Positions 18,603 to 27,621 are shown, numbered from the stretch's first letter. The stretch: 36,293 bases of DNA from Actinomycetota bacterium (GCA_026393585.1 JAPKZV010000022.1:1-36293); one strand, 5' to 3'. A program made the numbers and translations. The notes: generated from the sequence alone by a model not told the origin.

Positions 18603-19589
18603 TTAGCGGTTGAGCTTTGCGCTTTCAATGCGCAAGTCGTTTTCCACCATCATCTTCACCAAGTGTGGGAAGTCGACTTCTGGTGTCCAACCCAATTTAG
18701 TTTTTGCTTTAGTGGGGTCACCAATGAGCAGGTCAACTTCTGCCGGACGGAAGAATTTGGGGTCTTGAGTGACATATGGGTGCCAGTCGGCAATGCCCAC
18801 TTCGGCAAATGCCAACTCTAAGAACTCTTCAATGGAGTGGGTTTCACCAGTAGCTACTACGTAGTCATCGGGCTCGTCTTGTTGCAACATGAGCCACATT
18901 GCCTTCACGTAGTCGCCGGCATAGCCCCAGTCGCGCTTGGCGTCGAGGTTGCCGAGTGAAATGTCTTGCTGTACACCCAACTTGATACGAGCAACAGCAT
19001 TAGAAATTTTGCGAGTAACGAACTCGAGGCCGCGGCGGGGGCCTTCGTGGTTGAACAAAATACCCGAGCAGGCATACATGCCATAGCTCTCGCGGTAGTT
19101 GACAGTGATGTCGTGGCCGAACACCTTTGCACAGCCATAAGGCGAACGCGGGTGAAACGGTGTGAGTTCAGTTTGTGGCACTTCGCGCACCTTGCCGAAC
19201 ATCTCTGAAGATGAAGCCTGGTAGAAACGCATGGGGTTGTTTTGTGCTCCACCCACCATACGAATCGCTTCCAACATGCGCAATACGCCAAGACCCGTGG
19301 TATTTGCAGTGAGCTCGGCTTGGGTCCACGAGAAATGCACAAAGGAAATTGCACCCAAGTTATAAATTTCGGTGGGTTGAGCGCGCTCGAGGGTGGAAAC
19401 CAAACTGGGCAGGTCGGTGAGGTCGCCCGACACCAATTCAACATAGGGGAACTCATCGCGCAAGAGTTCGGCACGAGGGTTATTTTGACCCTTGATCATG
19501 CCAAAGACTTCATAACCCTTGGAGTGCAAGAACTCTGCAAGGTGTTGTCCGTCTTGACCTGTAATTCCGGTAATTAATGCGCGTGCCAT
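18603..19589 (-). CDS. gmd: GDP-mannose 4,6-dehydratase
   Basis: NADP-dependent short-chain dehydrogenase that turns GDP-D-mannose into GDP-4-keto-6-deoxy-D-mannose, the precursor of GDP-L-fucose, rhamnose or perosamine. With the ATG at 19589 the protein has 328 residues; the ORF track adds 20 residues that fall before the glycine-rich nucleotide loop [18 protein letters not shown] and are unlike the family. Catalytic parts are [12 protein letters not shown] (Ser/Thr and Glu) and [12 protein letters not shown] (Tyr and Lys, about residues 151/155), followed by [12 protein letters not shown], which is typical of Gmd. It diverges from cofD across 62 bp. Together with fcl at 27661 it gives a route to GDP-L-fucose, although the two genes are 8 kb apart. 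Confidence 0.94.
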   Translation of the reverse strand: MARALITGITGQDGQHLAEFLHSKGYEVFGMIKGQNNPRAELLRDEFPYVELVSGDLTDLPSLVSTLERAQPTEIYNLGAISFVHFSWTQAELTANTTGLGVLRMLEAIRMVGGAQNNPMRFYQASSSEMFGKVREVPQTELTPFHPRSPYGCAKVFGHDITVNYRESYGMYACSGILFNHEGPRRGLEFVTRKISNAVARIKLGVQQDISLGNLDAKRDWGYAGDYVKAMWLMLQQDEPDDYVVATGETHSIEEFLELAFAEVGIADWHPYVTQDPKFFRPAEVDLLIGDPTKAKTKLGWTPEVDFPHLVKMMVENDLRIESAKLNR

Positions 19590-19596
19590 ATGAGAG

Positions 19597-19624
19597 TTGA
19601 CTCTAACAGTTGCGCCTCTACGAT
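19597..19624 (+). promoter_or_regulatory. Putative sigma-70-type promoter for cofD
   Basis: TTGACT (19597-19602) and TACGAT (19619-19624) are separated by 16 bp and precede the cofD ATG by about 28 bp, predicting a start of transcription near 19631. TTGACT lies in a small inverted repeat AGAGTTGACTCT (19593-19604), which also abuts the gmd start on the other strand, so a bound regulator there could affect both genes. Promoter prediction by eye is weak evidence. Confidence 0.4.
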
Positions 19625-19651
19625 CAGGGAGATGATGTGGAGCAATCACCC

Positions 19652-20608
19652 ATGATTTGTGTTATTTCAGGCGGAGTAGGTGCTGCACGTTTCTTGCGCG
19701 GTGCTCAACATGCCATTGCCCATAACAAACTCGTGACAATTGTAAATACCGGCGACGACACCGTGATGCATGGATTGTCTATTTCTCCCGACCTCGACAC
19801 CGTTACTTACACCGTGTCGGAATCAATTGACCCCGAGCGCGGTTGGGGCCTTGCCAATGAAACTTTTGTCACCATGGAAAACCTGGCACGTTTTGCCGAT
19901 GTTCGCCCTGCACATTCACTGGCTGGAGAATCGTGGTTTGGCTTAGGCAACCGCGACCTTGCGACACATTTTTATCGCACCACACGCCTCGCAGAAGGCG
20001 CAACACTTGCAGAAGTAACCGCAGAAATTACACAAGCATTCGGCATTGGCTTTCGAGTAGTTCCCATGACCAATGATCGCGTTTCCACCATGGTCACGCT
20101 TGTTGACGGTAGTGAAATTTCATTCCAGGAATACTTTGTCAAACTCCGCCACTCAGTTGCTATTCGTAGTGTTCGCTTTGCTGGTGTTGCTGAAGCATCT
20201 GCACTGGGGCTCAACGATATGAGCTCTGCCGATGCAGTCATTATTGCTCCGTCAAACCCGATCGTTTCCATAGGCCCCATGCGAGCACTCAAGAACTTCG
20301 ACGCAACACTGGCGGCTCGTCGCGACACCGTTGTAGCTATTTCCCCCATCGTTGCTGGCGCAGCACTCAAAGGCCCCGCCGACCGCATGATGAGCGAGAT
20401 GGGGCATGAGCCAAGCGTGGTGGGTGTGGCTCGGTTGTATGCGCCCATTGCTTCTACTTTGGTCATCGACACCGCCGACGAGCACCTTATTTCCGCTGTG
20501 GAACGTGAAGGAATGCGCTGTATTGCTACCAATACCATTATGAAAACAGCAGAAATTTCTGCTGCACTCACCCAAACGTGCTTGAGCGCCATTGGCGTGG
20601 CAACATAA
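19652..20608 (+). CDS. cofD: 2-phospho-L-lactate (or phosphoenolpyruvate) transferase, F420 biosynthesis
   Basis: CofD (FbiA in mycobacteria) transfers the phospho-lactyl/phosphoenolpyruvyl moiety from the guanylylated donor to Fo, giving (dehydro)F420-0. The 318-residue protein opens with [19 protein letters not shown], then [27 protein letters not shown], which is the family's donor- and Fo-binding signature, and later [15 protein letters not shown] place the start at ATG 19652 because the 14 extra residues in the ORF track precede the first beta strand and GGAG lies upstream of this ATG. The stop TAA at 20606-20608 is followed 7 nt later by the cofE ATG, so the two form an operon. Presence of F420 genes is typical for Actinobacteria. 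Confidence 0.95.
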   Translation: MICVISGGVGAARFLRGAQHAIAHNKLVTIVNTGDDTVMHGLSISPDLDTVTYTVSESIDPERGWGLANETFVTMENLARFADVRPAHSLAGESWFGLGNRDLATHFYRTTRLAEGATLAEVTAEITQAFGIGFRVVPMTNDRVSTMVTLVDGSEISFQEYFVKLRHSVAIRSVRFAGVAEASALGLNDMSSADAVIIAPSNPIVSIGPMRALKNFDATLAARRDTVVAISPIVAGAALKGPADRMMSEMGHEPSVVGVARLYAPIASTLVIDTADEHLISAVEREGMRCIATNTIMKTAEISAALTQTCLSAIGVAT

Positions 20609-20615
20609 GAGCCAT

Positions 20616-21329
20616 ATGAGCAAGTTAACCGCGTGGGGTGTTGAAGGAATTGGGGAAATTATTCCCGGCATGCAACTAGGAGACATCATTGTTGAAGCAT
20701 GCTCAGGCGAACCCAATGGGCCACTTCTCGACAACGATGTTTTGGTAGTGACACAAAAAATTGTGTCGAAAGCAGAAGGTCGGCTCGTTGAAATTGACCC
20801 CGACGACCCGCTTTCACACAAAGTGCTTGTTGAAGAAGAAGCGGTGCGCATTGTGCGACGCCGAGGCGACCTCATCATTACCGAAACTAAGCATGGTTTT
20901 GTGTGTGCTAACAGCGGTATCGATTTATCAAATGTTGAACGTGGTCAGGCTGCTCTTTTACCTATCGATTCCGATCGCTCAGCGCGGCGTATTCGCGACA
21001 TCGTGAAAGCAAAGCTGGGCGTCAATGTTGGCGTCATTGTGAGCGATACCTTTGGGCGCCCATGGCGCAAAGGTGTGACCGACGTAGCAATTGGGGTTGC
21101 TGGCATTGCTGGTGTACTCGACCTGCGCGGCACACCCGATGCACTTGGCCGCGTGATGCAGGTAACCGAAATTGCCGTTGCCGACGAACTTGCTTGTGCC
21201 GCTGAACTGGTGATGGGCAAATCGAATGGCATACCTGTGGGCGTTGTTCGCGGTGCAGATGCGGCATGGTTTCGCGAGTCGAGCATGGACGAAATTGTGC
21301 GTAACCCCAGCGAAGATCTCTTTCGCTAA
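20616..21329 (+). CDS. cofE: Coenzyme F420-0:L-glutamate ligase, single-domain
   Basis: CofE adds glutamate residues to F420-0 using GTP. The 237-residue protein (ATG 20616) has GVEGIGEIIPGMQLGDII at the N-terminus, NDVLVVTQKIVSKAEGRLV, the TKHGFVCANSGIDLSNV loop and GVIVSDTFGRPWRKGVTDVAIGVAGI, all hallmarks of the family. Mycobacterial FbiB carries an additional nitroreductase-like domain that reduces dehydro-F420-0; it is absent here, so that reduction must be done by another protein if the PEP-type pathway operates. The ORF track start at 20592 overlaps cofD and adds eight non-homologous residues. It converges with the SDR gene over a short tandem repeat. Confidence 0.95.
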   Translation: MSKLTAWGVEGIGEIIPGMQLGDIIVEACSGEPNGPLLDNDVLVVTQKIVSKAEGRLVEIDPDDPLSHKVLVEEEAVRIVRRRGDLIITETKHGFVCANSGIDLSNVERGQAALLPIDSDRSARRIRDIVKAKLGVNVGVIVSDTFGRPWRKGVTDVAIGVAGIAGVLDLRGTPDALGRVMQVTEIAVADELACAAELVMGKSNGIPVGVVRGADAAWFRESSMDEIVRNPSEDLFR

Positions 21330-21331
21330 AT

Positions 21332-21359
21332 ACCTTTAGCACGGTACCTTTAGCGCGGT
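21332..21359. repeat. 14-bp tandem duplication between convergent genes
   Basis: ACCTTTAGCACGGT is followed directly by ACCTTTAGCGCGGT (one mismatch). The second copy contains the SDR stop codon and last codons on the minus strand, and the first lies just past the cofE stop. It looks like a recent slipped-strand duplication; no function is evident. Confidence 0.75.
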
Positions 21360-22258
21360 GGCGAAATAGTTGCTACGCCTTCAGATAACGAAGTAAATGG
21401 CGCCCAGGCAAGTTGAATGCGTGCGCGTACTGGCGACACAGCAAAGCGCGTAATGTCGCTGGGTCGTTGTTTACCTACTACAGGCTGCAATGTTGAGCCC
21501 GCACTCATTTCTTTCCACAAGGCCGCAATGCTTGTTTGCACTCCAGTACCAATATTGATGACCAACCCGTCGCCTTTTGTGGCCGCTTTGACATAGGCAT
21601 CAACAACGTCTTCAACAAAAACAAAATCTCGCGTTTGTTTTCCTGAGCCAAAGAATTCTGGTGCTTCGTTGTTGGCAAGTGCCGCAGCAAAGGCTGCCAC
21701 TACCCCATCTTCTGCTCGTTGGCGTGGGCCATAAACATTGGCAATTGCAAGTGCCGTGTATTCCACTGCGTGCACTTCGCGATACACAGCAAGTAGTTGC
21801 AACAGTGTGCGTGTAATGACATGAGGAACGCTGATGGGTTCACTCACACGACCTTCCTTAATAGGAATTTCACGCACAGGAACTTCGCCATACAACAAAT
21901 GTGCAGGTACTCCGAGCACAACTTTTTTCACACCAAATAAGCGAGCAGCCTCAAGTGCTGCCACAACTGCCGGGGCAGAAGAAAGCGCAAGTGTGGAATG
22001 CGCTGAACTTGGCGACAACGCAGTGAGTTGCAAAATGACATCGGGGCGACGCAAAGATACGAGGTCGAGAAATTCGGGTGTTGTGACGTCGATATTGTGA
22101 ATTTTGAGGTCGCCACCGGCAAGACGTGCTTGGTGCAAATTGGAAAAAGAACCAGTACTCAAGTTGTCGACAACTTCTACCGCGTGACCCTCCGACAACA
22201 AGCGGTCAACGACATGTGACCCGATAAATCCAGCGCCACCACAAACTAAAAAACGCAC
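21350..22258 (-). CDS. NAD-dependent epimerase/dehydratase-like protein, catalytic residues changed
   Basis: A 302-residue extended short-chain dehydrogenase. The nucleotide loop CGGAGFIGSHVVDRLL, the following DNLSTGSFSNL and the substrate-region YGPRQRAEDGVVAAF and RDFVFVEDVVDAYV are typical of UDP-glucose 4-epimerase-like enzymes. The catalytic part departs from the family: the Ser/Thr segment (usually SSxAVYG) reads GVPAHLLYG, and the YxxxK pair is replaced by H146 and R150 (VPHVITRTLL). It may therefore be a non-catalytic or differently acting nucleotide-sugar binder. GTG start shares one base with the upstream stop (TAGTG), so it is coupled to the nucleotidyltransferase gene. It is the last gene of the glycosyltransferase operon. 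Confidence 0.85.
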   Translation of the reverse strand: MRFLVCGGAGFIGSHVVDRLLSEGHAVEVVDNLSTGSFSNLHQARLAGGDLKIHNIDVTTPEFLDLVSLRRPDVILQLTALSPSSAHSTLALSSAPAVVAALEAARLFGVKKVVLGVPAHLLYGEVPVREIPIKEGRVSEPISVPHVITRTLLQLLAVYREVHAVEYTALAIANVYGPRQRAEDGVVAAFAAALANNEAPEFFGSGKQTRDFVFVEDVVDAYVKAATKGDGLVINIGTGVQTSIAALWKEMSAGSTLQPVVGKQRPSDITRFAVSPVRARIQLAWAPFTSLSEGVATISPPR

Positions 22259-23253
22259 TAAGCGCCGTCCGGGCTAGGCCGCTTCACGTTGTTCAATACT
22301 TCACCTTGTTCTACAACGCCATCGGCACCAATGATGCAGTTTTTTAATTGCGCAGCGCTACCCACAACGCCCATGATGACACTGTTTTCAATGGCTGCAG
22401 ACTCACCAATTTCAGCACCTGCAATTACTACTGAGTGTGACAGATGTGAATATTCACCCACTACACACAGTGGCCCCACTACCGACTGTTCAATTGTTGC
22501 CGTTGTTGCAACCCTGCTCGCCTCATGCACCAAATTGTTGTCTTGCGTATTTTCTAAGGCCGACATATTTGCTGCGATATAGGTTTCAGGGCGTCCTGTG
22601 TCGATCCAACTGTCGGCAGTGGGCATTGCAAACAATGTTCCTTGCGCAACCATGGCTGGAAATACCACACGTTCAATAGAGATTTTTTGATCTACAGCCA
22701 TGCGTTCAATGACCGACGGCTCTAGCACATAGGTTCCGGCATTGACATTAAAACTTGTTGTTTCTCCTGGTGCTGGCTTTTCCACAAATCGAGTGACTTG
22801 CCCATCGCTCGCTGTTTCCACGACGCCAAATTGAGATGGATCTTCTACTGGGGTGAGGTGGAGCGTTCCTTCTGCGGCGTTCTTCTTGTGGAACGCCACG
22901 AGAGTTGACACGTCGAGGCTGGTGAGCACATCACCGTTCACCACAATGAAGGTGTGTGAAACGCCAGCAAAGCGTGCAGCAAAGGCAATGGCGCCGCCCG
23001 TGTCGAGTGGTTCTGGTTCAACGGCGTATTCGAGGTGCACGCCACCACATTGATTGCCAGGGAACGCATCGATGAATGGCTGCGGCTTAAAACCCAAGGC
23101 AAGAATGGCTCGAGTAACCCCAGCTTTTTCCAACCCCGTAATGACCCGCGCAAGAATAGAAACATTGCCTACTGGCAACAGCGGTTTTGGAGTGGTGAGC
23201 GTGAGCGGACGAAGCCGCGTACCAAACCCACCGACCAGGATGACAGCATCCAT
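22258..23253 (-). CDS. manC: Sugar-phosphate nucleotidyltransferase, likely mannose-1-phosphate guanylyltransferase
   Basis: Makes a nucleotide sugar from NTP and sugar-1-phosphate; by context GDP-mannose. The 331-residue protein (ATG 23253) begins MDAVILVGGFGTRLRPLT with the GxGTRLRPLT-TPKPLLPV signature, has the metal-binding VVNGDVL (about residue 107), FVEKP and WIDTGRPETY, and ends in a left-handed beta-helix of hexapeptide-like repeats (VVGPLCVVGEYSHLSHSVVIAGAEIGESAAIENSVIMG). This two-domain layout matches the actinobacterial enzyme called ManB/ManC or RmlA2. The ORF track start at 23298 reaches into the upstream gene; AAGGGGTGA precedes the chosen ATG. GTP versus other nucleotide preference cannot be read directly from the sequence. 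Confidence 0.92.
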   Translation of the reverse strand: MDAVILVGGFGTRLRPLTLTTPKPLLPVGNVSILARVITGLEKAGVTRAILALGFKPQPFIDAFPGNQCGGVHLEYAVEPEPLDTGGAIAFAARFAGVSHTFIVVNGDVLTSLDVSTLVAFHKKNAAEGTLHLTPVEDPSQFGVVETASDGQVTRFVEKPAPGETTSFNVNAGTYVLEPSVIERMAVDQKISIERVVFPAMVAQGTLFAMPTADSWIDTGRPETYIAANMSALENTQDNNLVHEASRVATTATIEQSVVGPLCVVGEYSHLSHSVVIAGAEIGESAAIENSVIMGVVGSAAQLKNCIIGADGVVEQGEVLNNVKRPSPDGA

Positions 23254-23263
23254 GGGCGGCGTG

Positions 23264-24115
23264 TCACCCCTTGGTCGTTGTAGTGGAGTTCGCAACAACC
23301 GAAGTGGTTGTCACAGATCCTGTTGTGGTGGTGGTTGCGCCTGCAACGGTTGTAGTGGATGCACCAGCGACCGTAGTAGTGGTTGCACCAGCTGCAGTGG
23401 TTGTAGTGACGCCGGCAACCGTTGAAGTGGTTGCACCAGCTCCGTCGACTGCACCCAGTTCAGGCAAGTTGACTGCCGATTCTGGAAGTGCTGGAGCGTC
23501 GGCACCCTTAGGGACAAATGCAATAACGACAACCATGCCATCGCGGTCGATGCGAATGTTCTTGAAGTCAGTAATGAGCATTTTGCGATCTTCAGGCTTG
23601 TCGTAGCGATTCCAGACGTAAGCGCGAAGCTCAGAATCTTTCTTGAAGCACTTGGTTTCGCCCTCTTCGTACACCATGCCGGTTTGCTGATCGGCAGGGA
23701 ACTCTAATTTCGTGTCGCTCAGTTTGATTCCGTACACGGTGAGAAAGAGCCCAAATTTTGCACGGCTACCTGTTGCGAGTCCTGACGGGTGCCAGTGAAT
23801 GACTCCGTCGTCGTGGCTGTGAATGCCGTACTTGACATAGTTTGGATCGACGGGGTCTTCTTTGTTGCCAATGAGGTTAGGAAGGTACTTGTCGCAACCA
23901 TAAAAGCCGTATGACACGTGCCAGTGATCGTTGACGGTTGGTACTTCGTTGCCACTTGGGGCACTTTGCCGGGCATAGGCCACGAGGCCTAGGCCCACGA
24001 GGAGAACAACAACAATGACTGCAGGGAAAACAGTTCCGCCCTGGAAGCGGACCTTTTTCCCTTTGCCCTTTTGAGCCAGTCGGGCGACTTTTTTGGCTGA
24101 AGATGATTTACCCAC
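23264..24115 (-). CDS. Membrane-anchored His-rich protein with Thr-rich repeat tail
   Basis: I cannot name this family with certainty. The 283-residue protein has a basic N-terminus (KSSSAKKVARLAQKGKGKK), one span (about residues 28-47), then an extracytoplasmic domain with DHWHVSYGFYGCDKYL and GIHSHDDGVIHWHPSG, five to six His that could bind a metal ion, and one more Cys in GETKCFKK that could pair with the first. From about residue 222 the sequence becomes a low-complexity tail, GATTTT-VAG repeats with a seven-residue period, ending in STTTTKG. Such Thr-Thr-Ala-Gly tails are typical of secreted proteins in Acidimicrobiia and are candidates for O-glycosylation. The gene lies between glycosyltransferases and manC in one operon, so it may be a glycosylation target. 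Confidence 0.75.
   Translation of the reverse strand: MGKSSSAKKVARLAQKGKGKKVRFQGGTVFPAVIVVVLLVGLGLVAYARQSAPSGNEVPTVNDHWHVSYGFYGCDKYLPNLIGNKEDPVDPNYVKYGIHSHDDGVIHWHPSGLATGSRAKFGLFLTVYGIKLSDTKLEFPADQQTGMVYEEGETKCFKKDSELRAYVWNRYDKPEDRKMLITDFKNIRIDRDGMVVVIAFVPKGADAPALPESAVNLPELGAVDGAGATTSTVAGVTTTTAAGATTTTVAGASTTTVAGATTTTTGSVTTTSVVANSTTTTKG
23280..23450 (-). repeat. Coding tandem repeat, about 21-bp period
   Basis: The 3' part of the preceding gene repeats GCAGGCGTCACTACAACCACT-like units coding for VAGxTTT; at least five imperfect copies can be seen by eye in translation (VAGVTTT, AAGATTT, VAGASTT, VAGATTT and a degenerate GSVTTTS). The period and the wobble changes suggest an expanding-contracting minisatellite rather than convergent low complexity. 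Confidence 0.7.
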
Positions 24116-24147
24116 GAAATCACGAGGTTATCTGCTGAAGAAGGGTT

Positions 24148-25398
24148 TTACAGCGATTCCGCGGGCGACAAGGTTGCCAGGAGCTGGTGGTAGGCCTCAC
24201 CCACCGCATGGGGAGACGCATTTTCCACTACCCATGAGCGACCTTTGACTCCCATCTCGGCCATCTCGTCGCGATTTTCCAGCATTGACGAGAGCGCAGC
24301 AATAAATGCTTCAGGCTGATCGGGGGCTACCACCCGTCCACATCCCACATTTTCTACGATGCGTGCCACTTCGCTATCGGCATCGATAGCGGCTAACAGC
24401 GGGCGACCCGCAGCCATGATGGAGTAAGCCTTTGACGGCACACTCACTGCACCAAGACCCGTCTTCAACGGCACCACATGTACATCGGCACTTGCCAATA
24501 CTTCACTGAGGCGACTCGCGTCTTGATAATTCACAAACCGGATATTGAATACACCCGCCGCTTGCGCCTCGAGTTCGCTACGCGCAGAACCCTCGCCATT
24601 CACAATAAACATGACACGTGGCAACGCTCGTGCGGCATCGATGAGCAAATGAATTGACTGTGAGAAACCCACATTGCCGGCATACATCACCACGGTGTCG
24701 GCGTTTCCGGCGTGTTCTTTGCGATATGCAGTTGATGTAGACCGCGGAACAATGTTTTCTGAGTCAACGAAATTGGCAATGACATGAACGCGTTGGGCAA
24801 CCTTCGGCGACACTTTTGCTTCTAGGTTTTTTTGCAGGTCTTGCGACAACACCACCACTGCATCACTTGCGCGGTAACTGGTGCGCTCGAGCCAACGCGC
24901 CAAACCAATAATGCGCTTGTTGGTGATTTTGCCTGTGGCAATGGCTGCATCGGGAAACACGTCTTGAATATTGAACACCAATGGCGCTCTGCGTACTCGC
25001 GCCACCAGCCAACCGGTGAGACCCAAAGTGAGTGGTGGCGACATGGCAATAACAGCATGTGCTCGACGCCGCACTCCCCCAGCGAATACTCCCCGAATAC
25101 CCAGTAGCGCACTAAAGCCAACGAAGCCAACAGCGCGACGCGCAATGTGCGACTTATCTTTTCCTGCGAAAGGAGAGACCCGAGTGATGGAACCCCACGG
25201 CGTGATTTCACAGCTCTTGCGATTGCCTTGCCACTCTTTTTCTACTTGGTGCTGGCGATACCACGGCAACGAGGTAACAACATGCACTTCATGACCACGC
25301 TCTACTAGTTCTTCAACAATGCGGGTCATCACCACTCCGGTGGGTGCAGTGTCGGGCGCAAAGTGTGGACACAACACCACGATGGGGCGAGAACTCAT
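24148..25398 (-). CDS. Glycosyltransferase family 4 protein
   Basis: A GT-B fold glycosyltransferase of 416 residues. The N-terminal domain shows VVLCPHFAPDTAPTGVVMTRIVEELVERGHEVHVVTSLPWY, a typical donor/acceptor entry loop of the WcaI/colanic-acid type, and HAVIAMSPPLTLGLTGWLVAR. The C-terminal domain has VVMYAGNVGFSQSIHLLIDAARAL and the nucleotide-binding end VPSKAYSIMAAGRPLLAAIDADSE, where the first Glu of the EX7E motif is replaced. It probably uses a GDP- or UDP-sugar in the cytoplasm. It starts within the stop of the upstream GT4 gene (4-nt overlap) and is followed after 32 nt by the His-rich protein gene. Sugar specificity cannot be predicted. Confidence 0.9.
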   Translation of the reverse strand: MSSRPIVVLCPHFAPDTAPTGVVMTRIVEELVERGHEVHVVTSLPWYRQHQVEKEWQGNRKSCEITPWGSITRVSPFAGKDKSHIARRAVGFVGFSALLGIRGVFAGGVRRRAHAVIAMSPPLTLGLTGWLVARVRRAPLVFNIQDVFPDAAIATGKITNKRIIGLARWLERTSYRASDAVVVLSQDLQKNLEAKVSPKVAQRVHVIANFVDSENIVPRSTSTAYRKEHAGNADTVVMYAGNVGFSQSIHLLIDAARALPRVMFIVNGEGSARSELEAQAAGVFNIRFVNYQDASRLSEVLASADVHVVPLKTGLGAVSVPSKAYSIMAAGRPLLAAIDADSEVARIVENVGCGRVVAPDQPEAFIAALSSMLENRDEMAEMGVKGRSWVVENASPHAVGEAYHQLLATLSPAESL

Positions 25399-26513
25399 GC
25401 AAGCATGCTTTCATACGTCGCTGCAAGATCGCTGCCCGATTCAGCAAGTGAGAAATACTTCACTCGCTCATGCCCGCGCTGCACAAGATCTAGAGAAGTG
25501 CTGTCAATCATGTTTGGCACGTCACTCCACGCTTCAAGCGTGAGCGGCAATACCACGCCAGCATCACCTGCAACTTCCGGAAGGCTTGCGGTATTGGCAC
25601 ACACCACTGGCACGCCGAGCGACATGGCTTCGATGAGTGGAGCGCCAAAACCTTCGTATTGACTGGGGAACAACAGCGCACGCGCACCTGCAACAAATGC
25701 ATCGCGTTCGGTGCCTTCCACCCGACCCACCACATGCACACGATGCGCAAGGCCAAGTTGTGCAATGAGTGCGAGAAGTTCTTCGTGTGCACGCCCCACA
25801 GAGCCAATGAACACCAAGTGCTCGCTGCGATGTTTCCACGGGCCAGCAAGAAGATTCACCAAAAATGCATGGTTCTTATGTGGGTGCGTCATAGCTGGAT
25901 AAATGAAATACTCGACGTTTTCCAGACCATATTTGTTGCGCACGCGAGCAATGTTTTCTTCGCTGCGTACCAGCGCCTCTACCCCGTGTCGCACTACATG
26001 TATTTTTTCACCCGGCAACGAGAACTGTTCCATCAGCACCCCGCGTACGTAGGCCGAAGGAACAGCAATTGCTAGCGCGCGCTTAACAGAGCGCGGCATC
26101 ATTGCTTTCAAGTAACGCAGCCGCACCGCCGAGAAATACTCGGGGTAAGTGAGGTACTGCACATCGTGCACAGTGAGCAACGTGTTGTTGTTGCCACGCA
26201 ATGGCAATGTGCCACCTCCGTGATGAACAAGTTGAGCACTTTTCGTGCGTGCATTAAGCCACGTATTTTCAAACAAAATACGAGTGGCCCGATTATGTGC
26301 CGTTGAAGACATCTCGTGCATCTGAGCTACATCGGCGAGTTCGCTATGAGCAGCAATGAAACCTTGAGGAACGTATGCGTGAAGAGCGAACTCGCTACGC
26401 CCACACAAGCCGGCAAGTTGCCGAGTGAGGTATTGCTCACTGCCCCCCACTTTCCCTGGCACACACCACAATAAGTTGACGGCAACTTCAGTTGCTTTTA
26501 CTGCATCAACCAC
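25395..26513 (-). CDS. Glycosyltransferase family 4 protein (mannosyltransferase-like)
   Basis: A 372-residue GT-B enzyme. The N-terminal CVPGKVGGSEQYLTRQLAGL glycine-rich loop, the middle LVHHGGGTLPLRGNNNTLLTVHDVQYLTYPEYF block, and the C-terminal SQYEGFGAPLIEAMSLGVPVVCANTASLPEVAGDAG, which has the EX7E signature of GT4, are clear. TVHDvqyltyPeyf is common among mannosyltransferases of envelope polysaccharide operons, so GDP-mannose is a plausible donor. It overlaps the upstream GT4 gene by 8 nt and the downstream one by 4 nt, which points to a single translational unit. Confidence 0.9.
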   Translation of the reverse strand: MVDAVKATEVAVNLLWCVPGKVGGSEQYLTRQLAGLCGRSEFALHAYVPQGFIAAHSELADVAQMHEMSSTAHNRATRILFENTWLNARTKSAQLVHHGGGTLPLRGNNNTLLTVHDVQYLTYPEYFSAVRLRYLKAMMPRSVKRALAIAVPSAYVRGVLMEQFSLPGEKIHVVRHGVEALVRSEENIARVRNKYGLENVEYFIYPAMTHPHKNHAFLVNLLAGPWKHRSEHLVFIGSVGRAHEELLALIAQLGLAHRVHVVGRVEGTERDAFVAGARALLFPSQYEGFGAPLIEAMSLGVPVVCANTASLPEVAGDAGVVLPLTLEAWSDVPNMIDSTSLDLVQRGHERVKYFSLAESGSDLAATYESMLA

Positions 26514-27621
26514 GAGACGCCCCTGTGGTTTCTTCCATCACTTCGCGATACACCTCGACAGTAAGTGCCGCTGTGCGTTCCCAGGTGACCGAACGTGAAC
26601 GCGTGAGCCCGCTTTGTGATAACGCTTCTCGATTTTCCAACGCACGCAAAATGCCATCGGCAATACTTGAAGCACTATTGGGGTTCACGAGAACCGCTGC
26701 GCCACCCGATACTTCTTCCGTAGAACTTCCCAAACTTGTGACCACCGGAACACCATGTGACATTGCTTCCAAAATGGGCAATCCGAATCCTTCGCGCAGC
26801 GATGGATAACAAAATGCTGCCGCTCCTGCATACAACGCTGCGAGGTCGTCACTTGAAACAAAGCCCAGCATTTTTACTCGCGACTGCGCAACAATTTCAG
26901 TACCCCAACCATCGGCCCCCACCACTACTAACGGGGGCGCATCGGGCCCGAGAGTTTCCACAGCGTCGATGAGGCGTTGCAAATTTTTGCGCGGTTCTAA
27001 AGTGCCAACGAAAAGTAAATACTGATGTGGCAATGCATGCTTTTTACGCACTGCAGTGATTTGCTCGTTATCTACATCAACATGGTGCACGCCGTTTGGC
27101 ACATAACGGAGTTGCTCGGCACTGAATCCGTTTTCCAAGCAGTCATCGAGAGTGGCCTGCGAAACGCAAATGATGCGCGTTGCTCGCTTGCGCAGAATTT
27201 CCAGACTGCGTTGAAAAACACCGACGCCCCTCTTGGTGAAATGTTCTGGCTCATGCAAAAAGGCAAGGTCATGAATAGTGGCAACAAGGGGTGCTCCACT
27301 TGCAGCAGGAATGATGCTTGTTGCATGCACGAGGTCGATTGCCCCCGTTGCACCTTCCACCTTTGGCCAATTGAAACGCAGCCACGATTCATAGAGATAC
27401 GGCCCTGCCAACGGCAATGAGTGCACGGCAATGGGAGGGCGGTATGGCTCGAGTGGTGCTGCCTTGTGACGCCCCGCGACCCCAAGTAACTGCACCTGGC
27501 GACGACCTGACGTGTCGCGGTTATTCAATTCGCCAATGGCTTTTGCCAATTCAATGCCGTACACAGCGGTGCCCCCGGGCACCCGATGCCAACACTGTTC
27601 CAAGCTATAAGCCACACGCAC
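26506..27621 (-). CDS. Glycosyltransferase family 4 protein
   Basis: A 371-residue GT-B enzyme, first in the six-gene minus-strand operon. Visible motifs: RVPGGTAVYGIELAKAI (acceptor-side glycine loop), PLVATIHDLAFLHEPEHFTKRG, YLLFVGTLEPRKNLQRLIDA (start of the nucleotide domain), and PSLREGFGLPILEAMSHGVPVVTSLGSSTEEVSGGAAVLVNP with EX7E. The closest resemblance is to mannosyl-/rhamnosyltransferases of polysaccharide loci. GTG 27621 could be leaderless with a CACAAT -10 element; a second in-frame GTG at 27615 lies five bases after AGGGGG and is an alternative start. Divergent from fcl. Confidence 0.9.
   Translation of the reverse strand: MRVAYSLEQCWHRVPGGTAVYGIELAKAIGELNNRDTSGRRQVQLLGVAGRHKAAPLEPYRPPIAVHSLPLAGPYLYESWLRFNWPKVEGATGAIDLVHATSIIPAASGAPLVATIHDLAFLHEPEHFTKRGVGVFQRSLEILRKRATRIICVSQATLDDCLENGFSAEQLRYVPNGVHHVDVDNEQITAVRKKHALPHQYLLFVGTLEPRKNLQRLIDAVETLGPDAPPLVVVGADGWGTEIVAQSRVKMLGFVSSDDLAALYAGAAAFCYPSLREGFGLPILEAMSHGVPVVTSLGSSTEEVSGGAAVLVNPNSASSIADGILRALENREALSQSGLTRSRSVTWERTAALTVEVYREVMEETTGASRG

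Noticed and set aside
19972-20592. Minus-strand 206-aa ORF
   Set aside because: Fully antisense to cofD, Ser/Thr/Ala-rich without motifs.
23280-23450. Repeats that might be a CRISPR array
   Set aside because: Units are about 21 bp without spacers and code for the Thr-rich tail of a protein.
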